The translations under genes were made by a program, and so were the position numbers. A model generated the notes under the pieces. The model was not told the origin of the DNA. It made no database searches and was given only the letters and a program-made list of their open reading frames with translations. A stretch of 64,000 nucleotides of DNA from Arthrobacter sp. 35W. Its GTDB lineage: Bacteria; Actinomycetota; Actinomycetes; Actinomycetales; Micrococcaceae. The stretch covers positions 2,392,954 through 2,456,953 of the forward strand of contig NZ_KI519454.1 in NCBI RefSeq assembly GCF_000482545.1. The letters are read 5' to 3'. Below are positions 1 through 8,566 of this stretch, in pieces (the stretch's first letter is position 1; each line of letters begins with the position of its first letter).

Positions 1-746
1 CCGTGGGCGCCCCCAAGCTCGCCGGGGGTGTGGACACCACCCACACAGGTGCCGATCCGGACGTCAAGCGCCAGCCCTCGTTCCTGGTGACAGTGCTGAC
101 CATCATCTTCCCGGTGGTGCTCATGCTCACCAAGGCGCTGGTGGACATCATCTACCCCGATGCGGCAAACCCGCCCGCCGTCCGCGTCTTCTTTGACTTC
201 ATCGGCCAGCCGCTGGTCGCCATGACCCTGGCCGTGCTGCTGGCCCTCGTCACCTTCGGCTACGCCGTCGGGCTGAGGGGCTACAAGCTCAGCACCAAGA
301 TTGGTGACAGCGTGGGCCCGATTGCCGCCGTCATCCTCATCGTGGGAGCCGGCGGAGGCTTCAAGCAGACGCTGATCGGCGCCGGCGTGGGAGATGCCGT
401 GGCCAAATGGGCCACCGGCGCCAACCTCTCCGTGCTGCTGCTGGGCTACCTGATCGCCGTCGCCCTGCGCTTGGCCACGGGCTCTGCCACGGTGGCCACC
501 ATCACCGCCGCGGGCATTGTGGCTCCGCTGGCATTGGGCCTCCCGCCGACCCATCTGGCCCTGCTCGCGCTGGCCGTCGGTGCCGGCTCACTGTTCCTCT
601 CGCACGTCAACGACGCCGGCTTCTGGCTCGTCAAGGAGCTCTTCGGGTTGACCGTCGGGCAGACCTTCAAGACGTGGTCCGTGATGGAAACGGCCATCTC
701 GGTGGTCGGCTTCGGTTTCGTCATGTTGCTTTCGGTGGTGATCTAG
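1..746 (+). CDS. GntP-family gluconate permease, C-terminal part
   Basis: The gene enters from the left edge, so the N-terminus is missing; 247 codons are visible. The protein is very hydrophobic, with about seven predicted membrane segments, and ends with the family-typical stretch SHVNDAGFWLVKELF followed by a final helix. GntP proteins are proton-coupled symporters for gluconate and related sugar acids in the cytoplasmic membrane. The stop codon (TAG, 744-746) is followed immediately by the GTG of gluconokinase at 747, so the two are translationally linked and form a gluconate uptake and phosphorylation unit. The family and gluconate as substrate are supported mainly by this pairing; another aldonate is possible. 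Confidence 0.9.
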   Translation, partial: VGAPKLAGGVDTTHTGADPDVKRQPSFLVTVLTIIFPVVLMLTKALVDIIYPDAANPPAVRVFFDFIGQPLVAMTLAVLLALVTFGYAVGLRGYKLSTKIGDSVGPIAAVILIVGAGGGFKQTLIGAGVGDAVAKWATGANLSVLLLGYLIAVALRLATGSATVATITAAGIVAPLALGLPPTHLALLALAVGAGSLFLSHVNDAGFWLVKELFGLTVGQTFKTWSVMETAISVVGFGFVMLLSVVI

Positions 747-1334
747 GTGGCCGTTGTCGACAGCTCCGGGCAGCAGCCCGTTCTCGTGATCATGGGAGTC
801 TCCGGCTCCGGCAAATCGACGGTGGCAGGGATCCTGGCCGGCCAGCTCGGCTGGGACCTGGAGGAGGGCGACGATCTCCACCCCGCGGAAAACGTGGAGA
901 AGATGGCCGCTGGACACCCGCTCACCGACGAGGACAGGTGGCCGTGGCTGGACACCATTTCCTCGTGGATCATTGAGCACACCATGGCCGGCATCCCCGG
1001 CGTCATCACCTGCTCCGCCTTGAAAAAGGTCTACCGGGACCGGCTGCGGGAGAAGAACGTAGTCTTCGTGCTTCTCTCCGGTTCCAAGGACCAGATCTCG
1101 CGCCGGCTCACGGCGCGCCTGGACCATTTCATGCCGCCAACGCTCCTGGATTCGCAGATCTCCACGCTGGAGCCCCCGGGACCGGAGGAGAACAGCATCG
1201 TGATCGACGTCGGACGCACCCCCGCCGAGGAGGCCGCCGAGGTGGTCCGCCGGCTCGGGCTGACCCCCGTGTCGGGGTCCACCACGCTGGGCCACCCGCA
1301 CCCCGGGAGTTCGACGGCGGCGCCGCAGGACTGA
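747..1334 (+). CDS. gntK: gluconokinase
   Basis: ATP-dependent kinase that converts D-gluconate to 6-phosphogluconate for the pentose phosphate pathway; cytoplasmic. The 195-residue protein starts with GTG directly after the permease stop codon. A P-loop GVSGSGKS lies at residues 17-24, followed by the gluconate-kinase segment GDDLHPAENVEKM (about 41-53) and CSALKKVYRDRLR (about 90-103), all typical of the GntK/IdnK family. The last 20 residues are a Gly/Ser/Thr-rich tail without homology expectations. It is the last gene of the unit, with a strong hairpin terminator 23 bp downstream. Confidence 0.95.
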   Translation: MAVVDSSGQQPVLVIMGVSGSGKSTVAGILAGQLGWDLEEGDDLHPAENVEKMAAGHPLTDEDRWPWLDTISSWIIEHTMAGIPGVITCSALKKVYRDRLREKNVVFVLLSGSKDQISRRLTARLDHFMPPTLLDSQISTLEPPGPEENSIVIDVGRTPAEEAAEVVRRLGLTPVSGSTTLGHPHPGSSTAAPQD

Positions 1335-1356
1335 CCCGGCGTCAACCGGATCGCAT

Positions 1357-1402
1357 GCAGAAGGCCCCCGGCACGGACGATTCCGTGCCGGGGGCCTTCT
1401 GC
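1357..1402. terminator. bidirectional terminator between gntK and 1420 gene
   Basis: Perfect 21-bp inverted repeat (1357-1377 and 1382-1402) with a 4-nt loop. It lies between convergent genes. The arms end in AAGG/CCTT rather than a long U-tract, so it is a hairpin-type terminator that could serve both strands. Confidence 0.85.
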
Positions 1403-1419
1403 GTCAGGGCCAGGCTGCT

Positions 1420-1692
1420 CTAAGCCTCGGCGGTCCGGGCAGAGCAGCGGAGCACGTGGATCGTCAGCCCCAGGCTGACGGCAAAGCTCAGCCCCAGCGC
1501 GGCGAACCCTGAAACGACGGCGACGTAGTAGCTGGCGGGATCATCCACCAGATCCACCACGGGCTCCATGTAGAACCAGATGGTTCCGGCCGCAGCGACA
1601 CCAAGTACGGCTGTCAACGCCGTGGCCAGCCATGCCGCAGCAACAAGGACAATAGGCTTCATTGACTCCCCCAAAGATTCAACGCGCCGCAC
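1420..1692 (-). CDS. small two-helix membrane protein
   Basis: A 90-codon frame from a GTG at 1690-1692. An ATG at 1660-1662 (MKPIVLVAAAW) gives an 80-residue protein and is an equally plausible start, because a purine-rich GGGGGAG precedes it. Two hydrophobic segments are visible (about residues 14-38 and 54-80 of the long form) joined by an acidic loop with DLVDDPASYY. I do not recognise the family. Codon use matches the neighbours. It faces gntK and lies downstream of the MFS gene on the same strand. Confidence 0.6.
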   Translation of the reverse strand: MRRVESLGESMKPIVLVAAAWLATALTAVLGVAAAGTIWFYMEPVVDLVDDPASYYVAVVSGFAALGLSFAVSLGLTIHVLRCSARTAEA

Positions 1693-1744
1693 ATGCCACG
1701 GCAGTTGCTGCGAGTCTAGCCGTCGAAGAGCCCCAACCGCCCCG

Positions 1745-3019
1745 TCAGCGCCTGCGCAGCACCAGCGTCGTCACGGCGCCCAGGATGAACAGCAGGCCGG
1801 CCGCAGCCACAGGAACGAGCAGGGCGCTGTGGTAGCCCGAATCCTGCGCCACGGAGCCGGCAATGGCCGCACCAAGTGCCGTGCCGGCCACGATGCCGCT
1901 TGCCAGCGCCGTCATCACGGTGCCCATCCAACGCGCCGGGGCCACCATGCCGCCGATGCTGAAGATGGTGACCATGGTGGGCCCCACAGAGAGGCCGAGG
2001 AAGAGCAGCATCACGATCATCATGGGCACGGAGTCCGCCAGCAGCAGGCCTGCGGCGCCCAGGACCATCAGCGCGGACACAGCCACCCAGCGCACCGGGT
2101 GGCTGATCGAGGCTGGCCAATAGGCCACGGACAATGCCGTGAATGCGGAACTGAAGCCCATGACGGCGTAGATCAGGCCCGTCTGGTCGACGGAGGCAAA
2201 CACACCCATGAAGGCACTGATCGCCGTCTGCGAGGAGCCAAAGAACATGCCCATGCAGAGCATGGCTGCCACCGGGATGCCGACTTTGAGCCAGCTGATG
2301 GATTCGCTCGGGGCGGGCGTGGTGCCGTTGACCGATCCGGGCGCGCGGTGCGCCGTGACGGCCTTCTCCGTGGGGTGGACGGCGAAGAGGGATACGAGGA
2401 CCAGCGTCATGACGGCGGCCAGGGCCAGCGGCAGCCAGGGTGCCACCAGTGAGGCGAGCACACCCACCAGTGCCGGGCCCAGCACAAAGGTGATCTCATC
2501 CGCGGTGCCCTCCAGGGACAGGGCGGTGTCCACCAGCGGCCCTCGTTCTGCGGCCGGCAGCTTCTTGCTCAGCGCCATCCAGCGCACGCGGGACATGGGG
2601 CCCACCTGCGGGGATGTGGAGCCGGCAACCAGGGCTGTGGCCAGCACGATGACGGTGTGGCCGGTATCGAAGGACCCGGCCAGGTAGGTCAACAGCACGA
2701 CGGCGGCAACTGCCAGGGCGTTGAGCACGGCGGAGGCCAGCAGCACGCGGCGCTGGCCAAGCTTGTCCGCGAGGAAGCCGAGCAGTGGTGCACCGATGGC
2801 AGATCCGATGCCCACGGCACCGGCTGCGAAACCGCCGATGGCGTAGGAGCCGCTGGCGGCCGTGACAAGCGTCAGCGTGCCGACAATCAGCATGGCCAGC
2901 GGAATGCGGGCAAAGAGCCCCAGCGGAATGTAGCCGCGGCCGGCCAGCTGCGGCAGCTTGGCATAGCGGCCGGTGGACCGGGTGGGGGCGTGGATGGGGG
3001 TGGAAACTTGGGGGTTCAC
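1745..3019 (-). CDS. MFS transporter
   Basis: Major facilitator superfamily permease of about 424 residues with around 12 hydrophobic helices. The loop after helix 2 reads GFLADKLGQRRVLL, matching the MFS motif A (GxLaDrxGrkxxl). Substrate cannot be read from sequence; such proteins in Actinobacteria are often drug or metabolite exporters. I chose the GTG at 3017-3019 because a 10-codon leader ORF with a strong Shine-Dalgarno ends exactly over it (GTGA overlap), and GGA lies 7 nt upstream. A longer in-frame GTG at 3070 exists but would add a polar extension overlapping the leader ORF. Confidence 0.88.
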   Translation of the reverse strand: MNPQVSTPIHAPTRSTGRYAKLPQLAGRGYIPLGLFARIPLAMLIVGTLTLVTAASGSYAIGGFAAGAVGIGSAIGAPLLGFLADKLGQRRVLLASAVLNALAVAAVVLLTYLAGSFDTGHTVIVLATALVAGSTSPQVGPMSRVRWMALSKKLPAAERGPLVDTALSLEGTADEITFVLGPALVGVLASLVAPWLPLALAAVMTLVLVSLFAVHPTEKAVTAHRAPGSVNGTTPAPSESISWLKVGIPVAAMLCMGMFFGSSQTAISAFMGVFASVDQTGLIYAVMGFSSAFTALSVAYWPASISHPVRWVAVSALMVLGAAGLLLADSVPMMIVMLLFLGLSVGPTMVTIFSIGGMVAPARWMGTVMTALASGIVAGTALGAAIAGSVAQDSGYHSALLVPVAAAGLLFILGAVTTLVLRRR

Positions 3020-3048
3020 AGTATTTCCGGTTCGCTCAAAAAGCGCAT
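3016..3048 (-). CDS. leader peptide (10 aa) coupled to the MFS gene
   Basis: Short frame MRFLSEPEIL. Its ATG (3046-3048) follows a very strong purine-rich ribosome site (GGGAGGGGGG, 3 nt upstream) and its TGA overlaps the GTG start of the transporter as GTGA. The transporter start itself has only a weak ribosome site, so translation coupling from this leader is the simplest reading. No function beyond coupling or attenuation can be inferred. Confidence 0.5.
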   Translation of the reverse strand: MRFLSEPEIL

Positions 3049-3088
3049 CGTCCCCCCTCCCGATGCGCACAACCCGGATAACAGTGCG

Positions 3089-3094
3089 ATTATA
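3089..3094 (-). promoter_or_regulatory. -10 hexamer for the MFS leader
   Basis: A consensus TATAAT on the minus strand overlaps the stop codon of sbcC. It lies about 40 nt upstream of the leader ATG. No convincing -35 element is seen 16-18 nt upstream. Confidence 0.45.
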
Positions 3095-6000
3095 CCGCGG
3101 CGGCGGCCAGTCCTCCCATGGCCAGCGTGGAACCGGTGCGGCCCTTGTGGACGTGGAGCTGTGCGGGGACCCGCAGTTTCAGATCGGCCACGTGGCTGAC
3201 CAAACCCACCACGCGCCCACTGTCCCGCAGACCTTCCAGGGCGTCCATGACCTGTTCCAGCGAGGCCTCGTCCAGGGAGCCGAAGCCCTCGTCGACAAAG
3301 AGCGTCTCGATGTCCAGGCCGCCGGCCTCCTGCTGGACCACATCCGCCAGGCCCAGGGCCAGGGACAACGAGGCCATGAAGGATTCCCCGCCGGACAGCG
3401 AGGTGGTGTCGCGGCGGATGCCCGTCCATTCATCCACCACTGCCAGGCCCAGCCCGGACTTGGCTCCGCGGCCGGCCAGCGCATCCGAATGGCTGAGCGT
3501 GTAGCGGCCATCGCTCATGGTGGCCAGGCGTTCGGAGGCGGCGAGCGCCACCTGCTCCAGCCGGGCGGCCAGGACATAGCTGGTGAGGGTCATCTTGTAG
3601 GCGTTCTCGCCATTCCCCCGCAGGGTTTCGGCGAGATCGCCCAGCAGCCGCGCCCTCTCCCGCTGGGGCGCGGCGCCGCCGTCCAGCTCGGCATGCCGGG
3701 CCGCCGTCGCGGCCAGGGCCGCTGCAGCATTGGCAACCAGCCCGGCACGGACCGCGGCATCCTTGGATTCCTGCTGCACCGCCAGATGGGCTTCGCGCAA
3801 TGCCGCGACCGATTCATCGTCCTGCGGAGTGGACCCGTCGGCGAGTGCCTGCCGGACATCGTCGGAGGCCAGGACGGCCTCGTTGCGGATGCGGTCCCCC
3901 GCAAACGCGGTGAGGCGTTCGGACAGGTCCTCGGACTGGGCAGTTGCCAGCAGCGCCGCCGTGACGGCCGCGGCGTCGGCAAAGGGTGACAGATCCAAGG
4001 CGGCCGCCAAGTTCTGGACTGCCGCCGCGTGCGCCGCGGCGGCCGTGTCCCGGCCGCGCACTGCGGCCAGCCTGCCTGCCACGAGATCCCTGGCTTCGGT
4101 GAGTGGGGCCAGCCGCTGGGCCAACGTGGCGAACCCGGCCCGGGCATGGTCAAGGGCGGATGCGGCCGCCGCGATGGACTCCTGCTGCGCCGCGGCCGTG
4201 GCCGCGTGGGCCGCTGCCGTGGTGCGGGCGTCCGTGGCCAGCGCAGACTCCGCCTCCGTGGTGGCGGCCAGCGCATCAAGGGTGGCGCGCAGGGATGCCA
4301 GGTCGACGACTGCGGCCGCCGCGGTGGCTGCGGCGGTGCGTGCTGCCTCCGCCGCCTCCTGGACAGCGATGGCATCGGCGTCGCCGCCGCGCCCGGCCAA
4401 GAGCGAGAGCTCCTGGCGGGCTGCGGCCAGCGCTGTGCCTGCGAGGGCCGCGGCAGCCTCTGCGGCTTCCGCCGCCTCCTTGGCCGCGGCCTCCTCCCCC
4501 GCGGCCTGGGCACCCGTGGCCGCCAGCGGAGACGGCTCGGGGTGCTCCTTGCTGCCGCAGACCTGGCAGGGCTCGCCATCGACGAGTTTGGCTGCCAGCT
4601 CGCCGGCGGCCAGCGACAGGCGCAGATCCACCGCGTCCAGCCATGCCGTCTTTGCGGCCACGGCATCTTCGCGCCGGGACAGGTCCACCTGTGCCAGCCC
4701 GGCAACACGTTTCTGCTGCGCCGTGTGGGCCACGACAGCCGCTACGAGCGCCGCTGCCTCCTCTGCCGCTTTCGCCAGTGCCGGCGCCCGGCCTGCCGAT
4801 TCGGCGAGGGCGGACAGAGCGGCGGCGCTGTCCGTGTGGGACTGCCGGGCCGTGTGGGCGGCTGATTCGTGCGCCTCGGCCGCGGCCAGGGCGGCGTCCA
4901 AGGCCCGCGCCGTGGCCGCGGCCTGTGCCCGCAGCGTGAGCAGTAGCTGTTCCTGGGGCAGTGCGGATTCCACAATGGCCAGCGTTCCTGTCAGCTGGCT
5001 GTGGAGGCCGTCCAACTGCTCAACACTCAATCCGGCCGGAACCGCCGCGCCGCCGTCGGGCTCCAATGCGTCGGGCCCCATCAGGGACCGGGCCTCGCCG
5101 GAGGCCCCGGCTGCGGCAGCCTCTGCAGCACCGAGCGCGGCGGCGGCCTTGGCCACTGCCGCATCGGCCGCGTCCACCGCTCCGAGGTGGGGTGCCAGCA
5201 GGGCCGCGGCACCGTGCTGCTCCAGTGCGGCCTTCCAGACGGTTGTTTCCGGCTCAATCGCGGCCAGCCTGTCCCGTTCGGCCGTGGCGGCGGCCAGCTT
5301 GGCCTGCCGCTCCTGCCGGGCCTGTGCCTCCTGAAGAGCCACCGAAGCCGCCAGCGCATCATTGGCCAGGGCCTCTGCATTCCCGCGTGCAACGGCCAGC
5401 TCGGAATCCACGGCACCGGTGAGGGCGTCGAACAGCGCCGCCCCGTGCAGCTGTTCCAGGTCAAGCGGATCGGCAGCAGCATCGGCCGCCGTGCCCAGCA
5501 CGCCCGACACCTGGCTGCGGGCCAGGCGTTCGGCGCCCAGCAGCGCATCCTCGCTGCCCTTCACATCCTCCGCGGCGGCCTTCGCATCGGCCAGCACGCG
5601 CTCCTGGACCGTCTCATAGATGTCGGTGCCGAAGAGCTTCTGCAGCAGCTCCTGGCGGTCCTTGGCTGAGGCGCGCAGGAACGCGGCAAAGTCCCCCTGG
5701 GCCAGCAGCACCACCTTGGTGAACTGCTCCTTGGACATCCCCAGCAGGTCCAGCACTTCGGTGGAAGCCTCGTCGTTGCGGGCGGACTTTGCCTCCCAGC
5801 CCGCGGCGGAAAGCTCGCGCAGCTGGGTCTGGGCCTGTTGGGTGGTGGTTCCGGATCCGCGCTTGGTGGGCCGCAGCCACGCGGGGCTGCGCGTGACCTC
5901 CAGGTGGCGGCCGCGGGCGCTGAACTCGCACACCACCTGCGGCTCCAACCCCTCGGGTGCGTGGTGGCTGCGCAGGTTCCTGGCATCCGCACGGGCCCCG

Positions 6001-6170
6001 GGCAGCGAGCCGTACAGGGCGTAGCAGATGGCATCGAGCACGCTGGACTTGCCCGCGCCGGTGGCTCCATTGAGCAGGAACAGCCCCTCGGCACCGAGCC
6101 TGTCGAAGTCCACCACCTGGCGCTGGGCAAACGGTCCGAAGGCCTGGATTTCCAGCCGGTGGATTCTCAC
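3090..6170 (-). CDS. sbcC: exonuclease subunit SbcC
   Basis: SMC-like ATPase subunit of the SbcCD nuclease, which processes DNA hairpins and double-strand ends. The 1026-residue protein has the normal family length. The N-terminal half-domain starts MRIHRLEIQAFGPFA with a P-loop GATGAGKS at 35-42. Long Ala/Glu-rich coiled coils flank a zinc-hook CQVC at 535-538. The C-terminal half has the ABC signature LSGGESF (about 925) and Walker B LFVDEGFGSLDE (about 955). The GTG start (6168-6170) overlaps the sbcD stop in a GTGA, so both subunits are translated from one transcript. The C-terminus is extended by an alanine-rich tail. Confidence 0.97.
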   Translation of the reverse strand: MRIHRLEIQAFGPFAQRQVVDFDRLGAEGLFLLNGATGAGKSSVLDAICYALYGSLPGARADARNLRSHHAPEGLEPQVVCEFSARGRHLEVTRSPAWLRPTKRGSGTTTQQAQTQLRELSAAGWEAKSARNDEASTEVLDLLGMSKEQFTKVVLLAQGDFAAFLRASAKDRQELLQKLFGTDIYETVQERVLADAKAAAEDVKGSEDALLGAERLARSQVSGVLGTAADAAADPLDLEQLHGAALFDALTGAVDSELAVARGNAEALANDALAASVALQEAQARQERQAKLAAATAERDRLAAIEPETTVWKAALEQHGAAALLAPHLGAVDAADAAVAKAAAALGAAEAAAAGASGEARSLMGPDALEPDGGAAVPAGLSVEQLDGLHSQLTGTLAIVESALPQEQLLLTLRAQAAATARALDAALAAAEAHESAAHTARQSHTDSAAALSALAESAGRAPALAKAAEEAAALVAAVVAHTAQQKRVAGLAQVDLSRREDAVAAKTAWLDAVDLRLSLAAGELAAKLVDGEPCQVCGSKEHPEPSPLAATGAQAAGEEAAAKEAAEAAEAAAALAGTALAAARQELSLLAGRGGDADAIAVQEAAEAARTAAATAAAAVVDLASLRATLDALAATTEAESALATDARTTAAAHAATAAAQQESIAAAASALDHARAGFATLAQRLAPLTEARDLVAGRLAAVRGRDTAAAAHAAAVQNLAAALDLSPFADAAAVTAALLATAQSEDLSERLTAFAGDRIRNEAVLASDDVRQALADGSTPQDDESVAALREAHLAVQQESKDAAVRAGLVANAAAALAATAARHAELDGGAAPQRERARLLGDLAETLRGNGENAYKMTLTSYVLAARLEQVALAASERLATMSDGRYTLSHSDALAGRGAKSGLGLAVVDEWTGIRRDTTSLSGGESFMASLSLALGLADVVQQEAGGLDIETLFVDEGFGSLDEASLEQVMDALEGLRDSGRVVGLVSHVADLKLRVPAQLHVHKGRTGSTLAMGGLAAAAV

Positions 6171-7321
6171 AGGGCAGCCTCCATCATGCGGGCGGATTCG
6201 ACGGCGCGGGCCAGGGCAGCCTCTTCGCCGGGCGAAGCGGGGCGGGACCGGACGTGGTCAAGGAACCCGCAGCACAGTTCGATTTCATTGCCCGCACTGG
6301 CCACCCGGGAGCTGTAGCTCTGCCGTTCCCTGGCCTGGGCATTTTCCGGCTCGAAGCCCAGCACCAATGTATCCGGGAAGCGTTCCCGCAGCCGCTCCAT
6401 CGCCTGGGCGGGGCGGTCGTTGTCGGTCAACTTAATTTGGCAATAGGCGCCTTCGGCCCAGGCGAGGCCCTCGTCCGCCAGCAGCTCCTCCAGGGGTCCG
6501 CGCAGCACGGCCAGCCGGCGGTCGGCGGCCCACTCCACAGGTGTGACGGCCTGGACGCCGGAGGCGTCGATGTCCACCAGCCAGGCACCCTTGGAATGGT
6601 TGGCCTCGGAGAAGGAATACGGCAGCGGGGAGCCGCTGTAGCGCACATTCGGGGCCAGAATCTGGCGCCCGTGCAGGTGGCCCAAGGCCGTGTAGGCGAA
6701 ACCGTCGAACAGGTCCAGGGGCACGGCGCCGAGGCCGCCGATGCTCAGTTCCCTTTCGCTGGCGCTCGTGATGCCGCCGCTGGCAAAGGTGTGGGACATC
6801 ACCACGACCTGGGTCCCCTCGGGGCGTGTGGCAAGATCGGCCCGGACCCGGGCCAGGGCCGCCTCCGTCACAGCGAAATGTGTGGAATCCGCGGCCTCCA
6901 GGGGCCCGGCGGCCAGCCGCGGCTCCAGGAACGGCAGCCCGTAGACGGCCAGCCGGCCGCCGTCGAGCTCGAAAAGCACGGGATCGGCCAGATCCGCGAT
7001 CCTCGTGCGCAGGTGGATCCCAGCGGCGGACATCACCCGGCCGGCAAAGCCCAGCCGGGTGGCGGAATCGTGGTTTCCGCTGGTGAGGACCACTGCCACA
7101 CCGGCGGCGCTCAGGTCCGCCAGCAGGGAATCGAGGAGTGACACCACATCCACCCCCGGCAGGGCACGGTCGTAGACGTCGCCGGACACCAGCACCACGT
7201 CCACCTGCTCGCGGGCCACCGTCTCCAGCAGCTGGGCGGCAAAGCGCTGCTGCGCGGCCAGCATGCCCACGCCGTGGAAGGAGCGTCCCAAATGCCAGTC
7301 CGAGGTGTGAAGTAAACGCAT
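6167..7321 (-). CDS. sbcD: exonuclease subunit SbcD
   Basis: Mre11-type metallophosphoesterase subunit of the SbcCD nuclease. The metal-binding motifs are all present: DWH (D8, H10), SGDVYD (D48), SGNHD (N83, H84), and further on VVMSHTF and ALGHLHGRQ. The protein has 384 residues, usual for the family. It is the first gene of the sbcDC unit. There is no ribosome site in front of the ATG; a TAGCGT hexamer ends 6 nt before it, suggesting a leaderless transcript. Confidence 0.97.
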   Translation of the reverse strand: MRLLHTSDWHLGRSFHGVGMLAAQQRFAAQLLETVAREQVDVVLVSGDVYDRALPGVDVVSLLDSLLADLSAAGVAVVLTSGNHDSATRLGFAGRVMSAAGIHLRTRIADLADPVLFELDGGRLAVYGLPFLEPRLAAGPLEAADSTHFAVTEAALARVRADLATRPEGTQVVVMSHTFASGGITSASERELSIGGLGAVPLDLFDGFAYTALGHLHGRQILAPNVRYSGSPLPYSFSEANHSKGAWLVDIDASGVQAVTPVEWAADRRLAVLRGPLEELLADEGLAWAEGAYCQIKLTDNDRPAQAMERLRERFPDTLVLGFEPENAQARERQSYSSRVASAGNEIELCCGFLDHVRSRPASPGEEAALARAVESARMMEAAL

Positions 7322-7327
7322 ACCCTA

Positions 7328-7333
7328 ACGCTA
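7328..7333 (-). promoter_or_regulatory. -10 hexamer of sbcD (leaderless)
   Basis: TAGCGT on the minus strand ends 6 nt before the sbcD ATG. It overlaps one arm of the hairpin at 7331-7373. Confidence 0.5.
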
Positions 7334-7373
7334 ACGGCTCCCACCGACAGCAATTGCCGGGAGGAGCCGTTAG
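7331..7373. terminator. hairpin between aquaporin end and sbcD start
   Basis: Perfect 11-bp arms (7331-7341 and 7363-7373) around a 21-nt loop. It is placed to end aquaporin transcription, but it also covers the sbcD start region, so it may instead be an operator or a combined element. Confidence 0.45.
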
Positions 7374-7479
7374 GGGTGCCACGGGCGTGTGGCCCACGGG
7401 TGGGTGGGCCCACGGGTGGTGGGCCCACGCCCGCGAGGGACCCGAACCGAGCGGAGCGAGATTCGGGAGCGGGTGGGGA
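7374..7479. repeat. GC-rich palindromic intergenic element (REP-like)
   Basis: The stretch holds two copies of the palindrome GTGGGCCCAC followed by a stem CCCGAA/TTCGGG (7441-7446, 7462-7467) with loop core CCGAGCGGAGCGAG. The same loop core with one base changed (CCGAGCGCAGCGAG) sits inside every unit of the 57-bp tandem repeat at 9.4 kb, so the two are related elements. No coding potential is supported. Confidence 0.5.
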
Positions 7480-8424
7480 CTAGGCGCGCGGCTTCTCCGG
7501 CTTGTCGAAGAAGTCCTGGGCGTCGTTGGAGGCCGGAACCGGCTGCGGGAGCACGATGGTGGTCTCCTCGGGCGTCGCCTCGACGGCGGCGTCATCGATA
7601 ACGTCGGCGTCGGCAACGGCGTCGGACAGGTGAACGGCCACGACGGCGGCCGGGGTGGAGGCGGCGAAGGCGCGGAAGAACAGACCGGCCAGGGCGGCAC
7701 CCAGCAGCGGAGCAACCCAGAACAGCCACAGCTGCTCGGAGGCCCAGCCATCGGCGAAGAAGACGACGGCGGTGGAGCGGGCCGGGTTCAGCGAACCGTT
7801 GGTCAGCGGCAGGGTCACGGTCAGCAACACGGCCAGGGCCAGACCGATGCCCACGGGAGCGAGAGCCTTGTTGGCACGCGCAGACGTGGCGCCGAGGATG
7901 ACGGCCACGAAGATGCCGGTCGCGACGACCTCAATGAGCAGTGCACCGATCAGCGGCACCTGGTTGGGCGAGTGGTCGCCGTAGCCGTTGGCCAGTGTGT
8001 TGAACAGCGTCTGGGTGGTCAGCTGGCCGTTGCCGCCGGTGATGGCCGGGAAGACCTTCAGCAGGGCGAACAGCACCAGTGTGGCCAGCGTGGCGGACAC
8101 CACCTGGACCAGCACGTACCAAAGGGCTTCGATCCACTTGGTCGCCCCGCTGAGGGCCGAACCCAGGGTCACAGCGGGGTTGAAGTGCCCACCGGAGATG
8201 TGGCCGAAGGCGATCAGGCCGGCAACCAGGGCCAAACCAAAGGCAATGCCCACGGGGAAGTTGCTGGAGGCGCCGTTGAACAGGGCGATTCCGAGGCCGG
8301 CAAAGACCAGCAGGAAGGTGCCAAGGCCCTCGGCGGCAAGCCGTCCGGCCAACGGGAAGCCACCGGCCGGGGCCGAAGCGCCAACGGCCGTGCCCTGGTC
8401 CGCAACTGTACTGGGTGTTGTCAT
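7480..8424 (-). CDS. aquaporin (MIP family channel)
   Basis: Water or small-solute channel of the cytoplasmic membrane, 314 residues with six transmembrane helices. Both half-helix motifs are visible: HFNPAVTLG in the first repeat and SLNPARSTA in the second. The second motif and flanking residues resemble water-selective AqpZ-type channels more than glycerol facilitators. After the last helix a tail of about 50 acidic residues (rich in D, E, A, V) is unusual in length and presumably cytoplasmic. The ATG at 8422-8424 follows GAAGGA at good distance; a frame continuing upstream to 8769 is not needed. Confidence 0.92.
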   Translation of the reverse strand: MTTPSTVADQGTAVGASAPAGGFPLAGRLAAEGLGTFLLVFAGLGIALFNGASSNFPVGIAFGLALVAGLIAFGHISGGHFNPAVTLGSALSGATKWIEALWYVLVQVVSATLATLVLFALLKVFPAITGGNGQLTTQTLFNTLANGYGDHSPNQVPLIGALLIEVVATGIFVAVILGATSARANKALAPVGIGLALAVLLTVTLPLTNGSLNPARSTAVVFFADGWASEQLWLFWVAPLLGAALAGLFFRAFAASTPAAVVAVHLSDAVADADVIDDAAVEATPEETTIVLPQPVPASNDAQDFFDKPEKPRA

Positions 8425-8566
8425 GGGTAGTGAATCCTTCGAAAGGTTGGTGTCGATCGGGAAAATGTAAAGCCCGCCCCAATATCGGCGCACTGGTGCC
8501 GTGGTGGGCGCGCTACACAAGATACTGCACGAGTATGAAGAAAAGCTGTGACGCTCCGGGCAACCG

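Noticed and set aside
3730-5334. 534-codon open frame antisense to sbcC
   Set aside because: Ala/Ser-rich shadow produced by the GC-rich coiled-coil codons of sbcC; no start signal and no domain.
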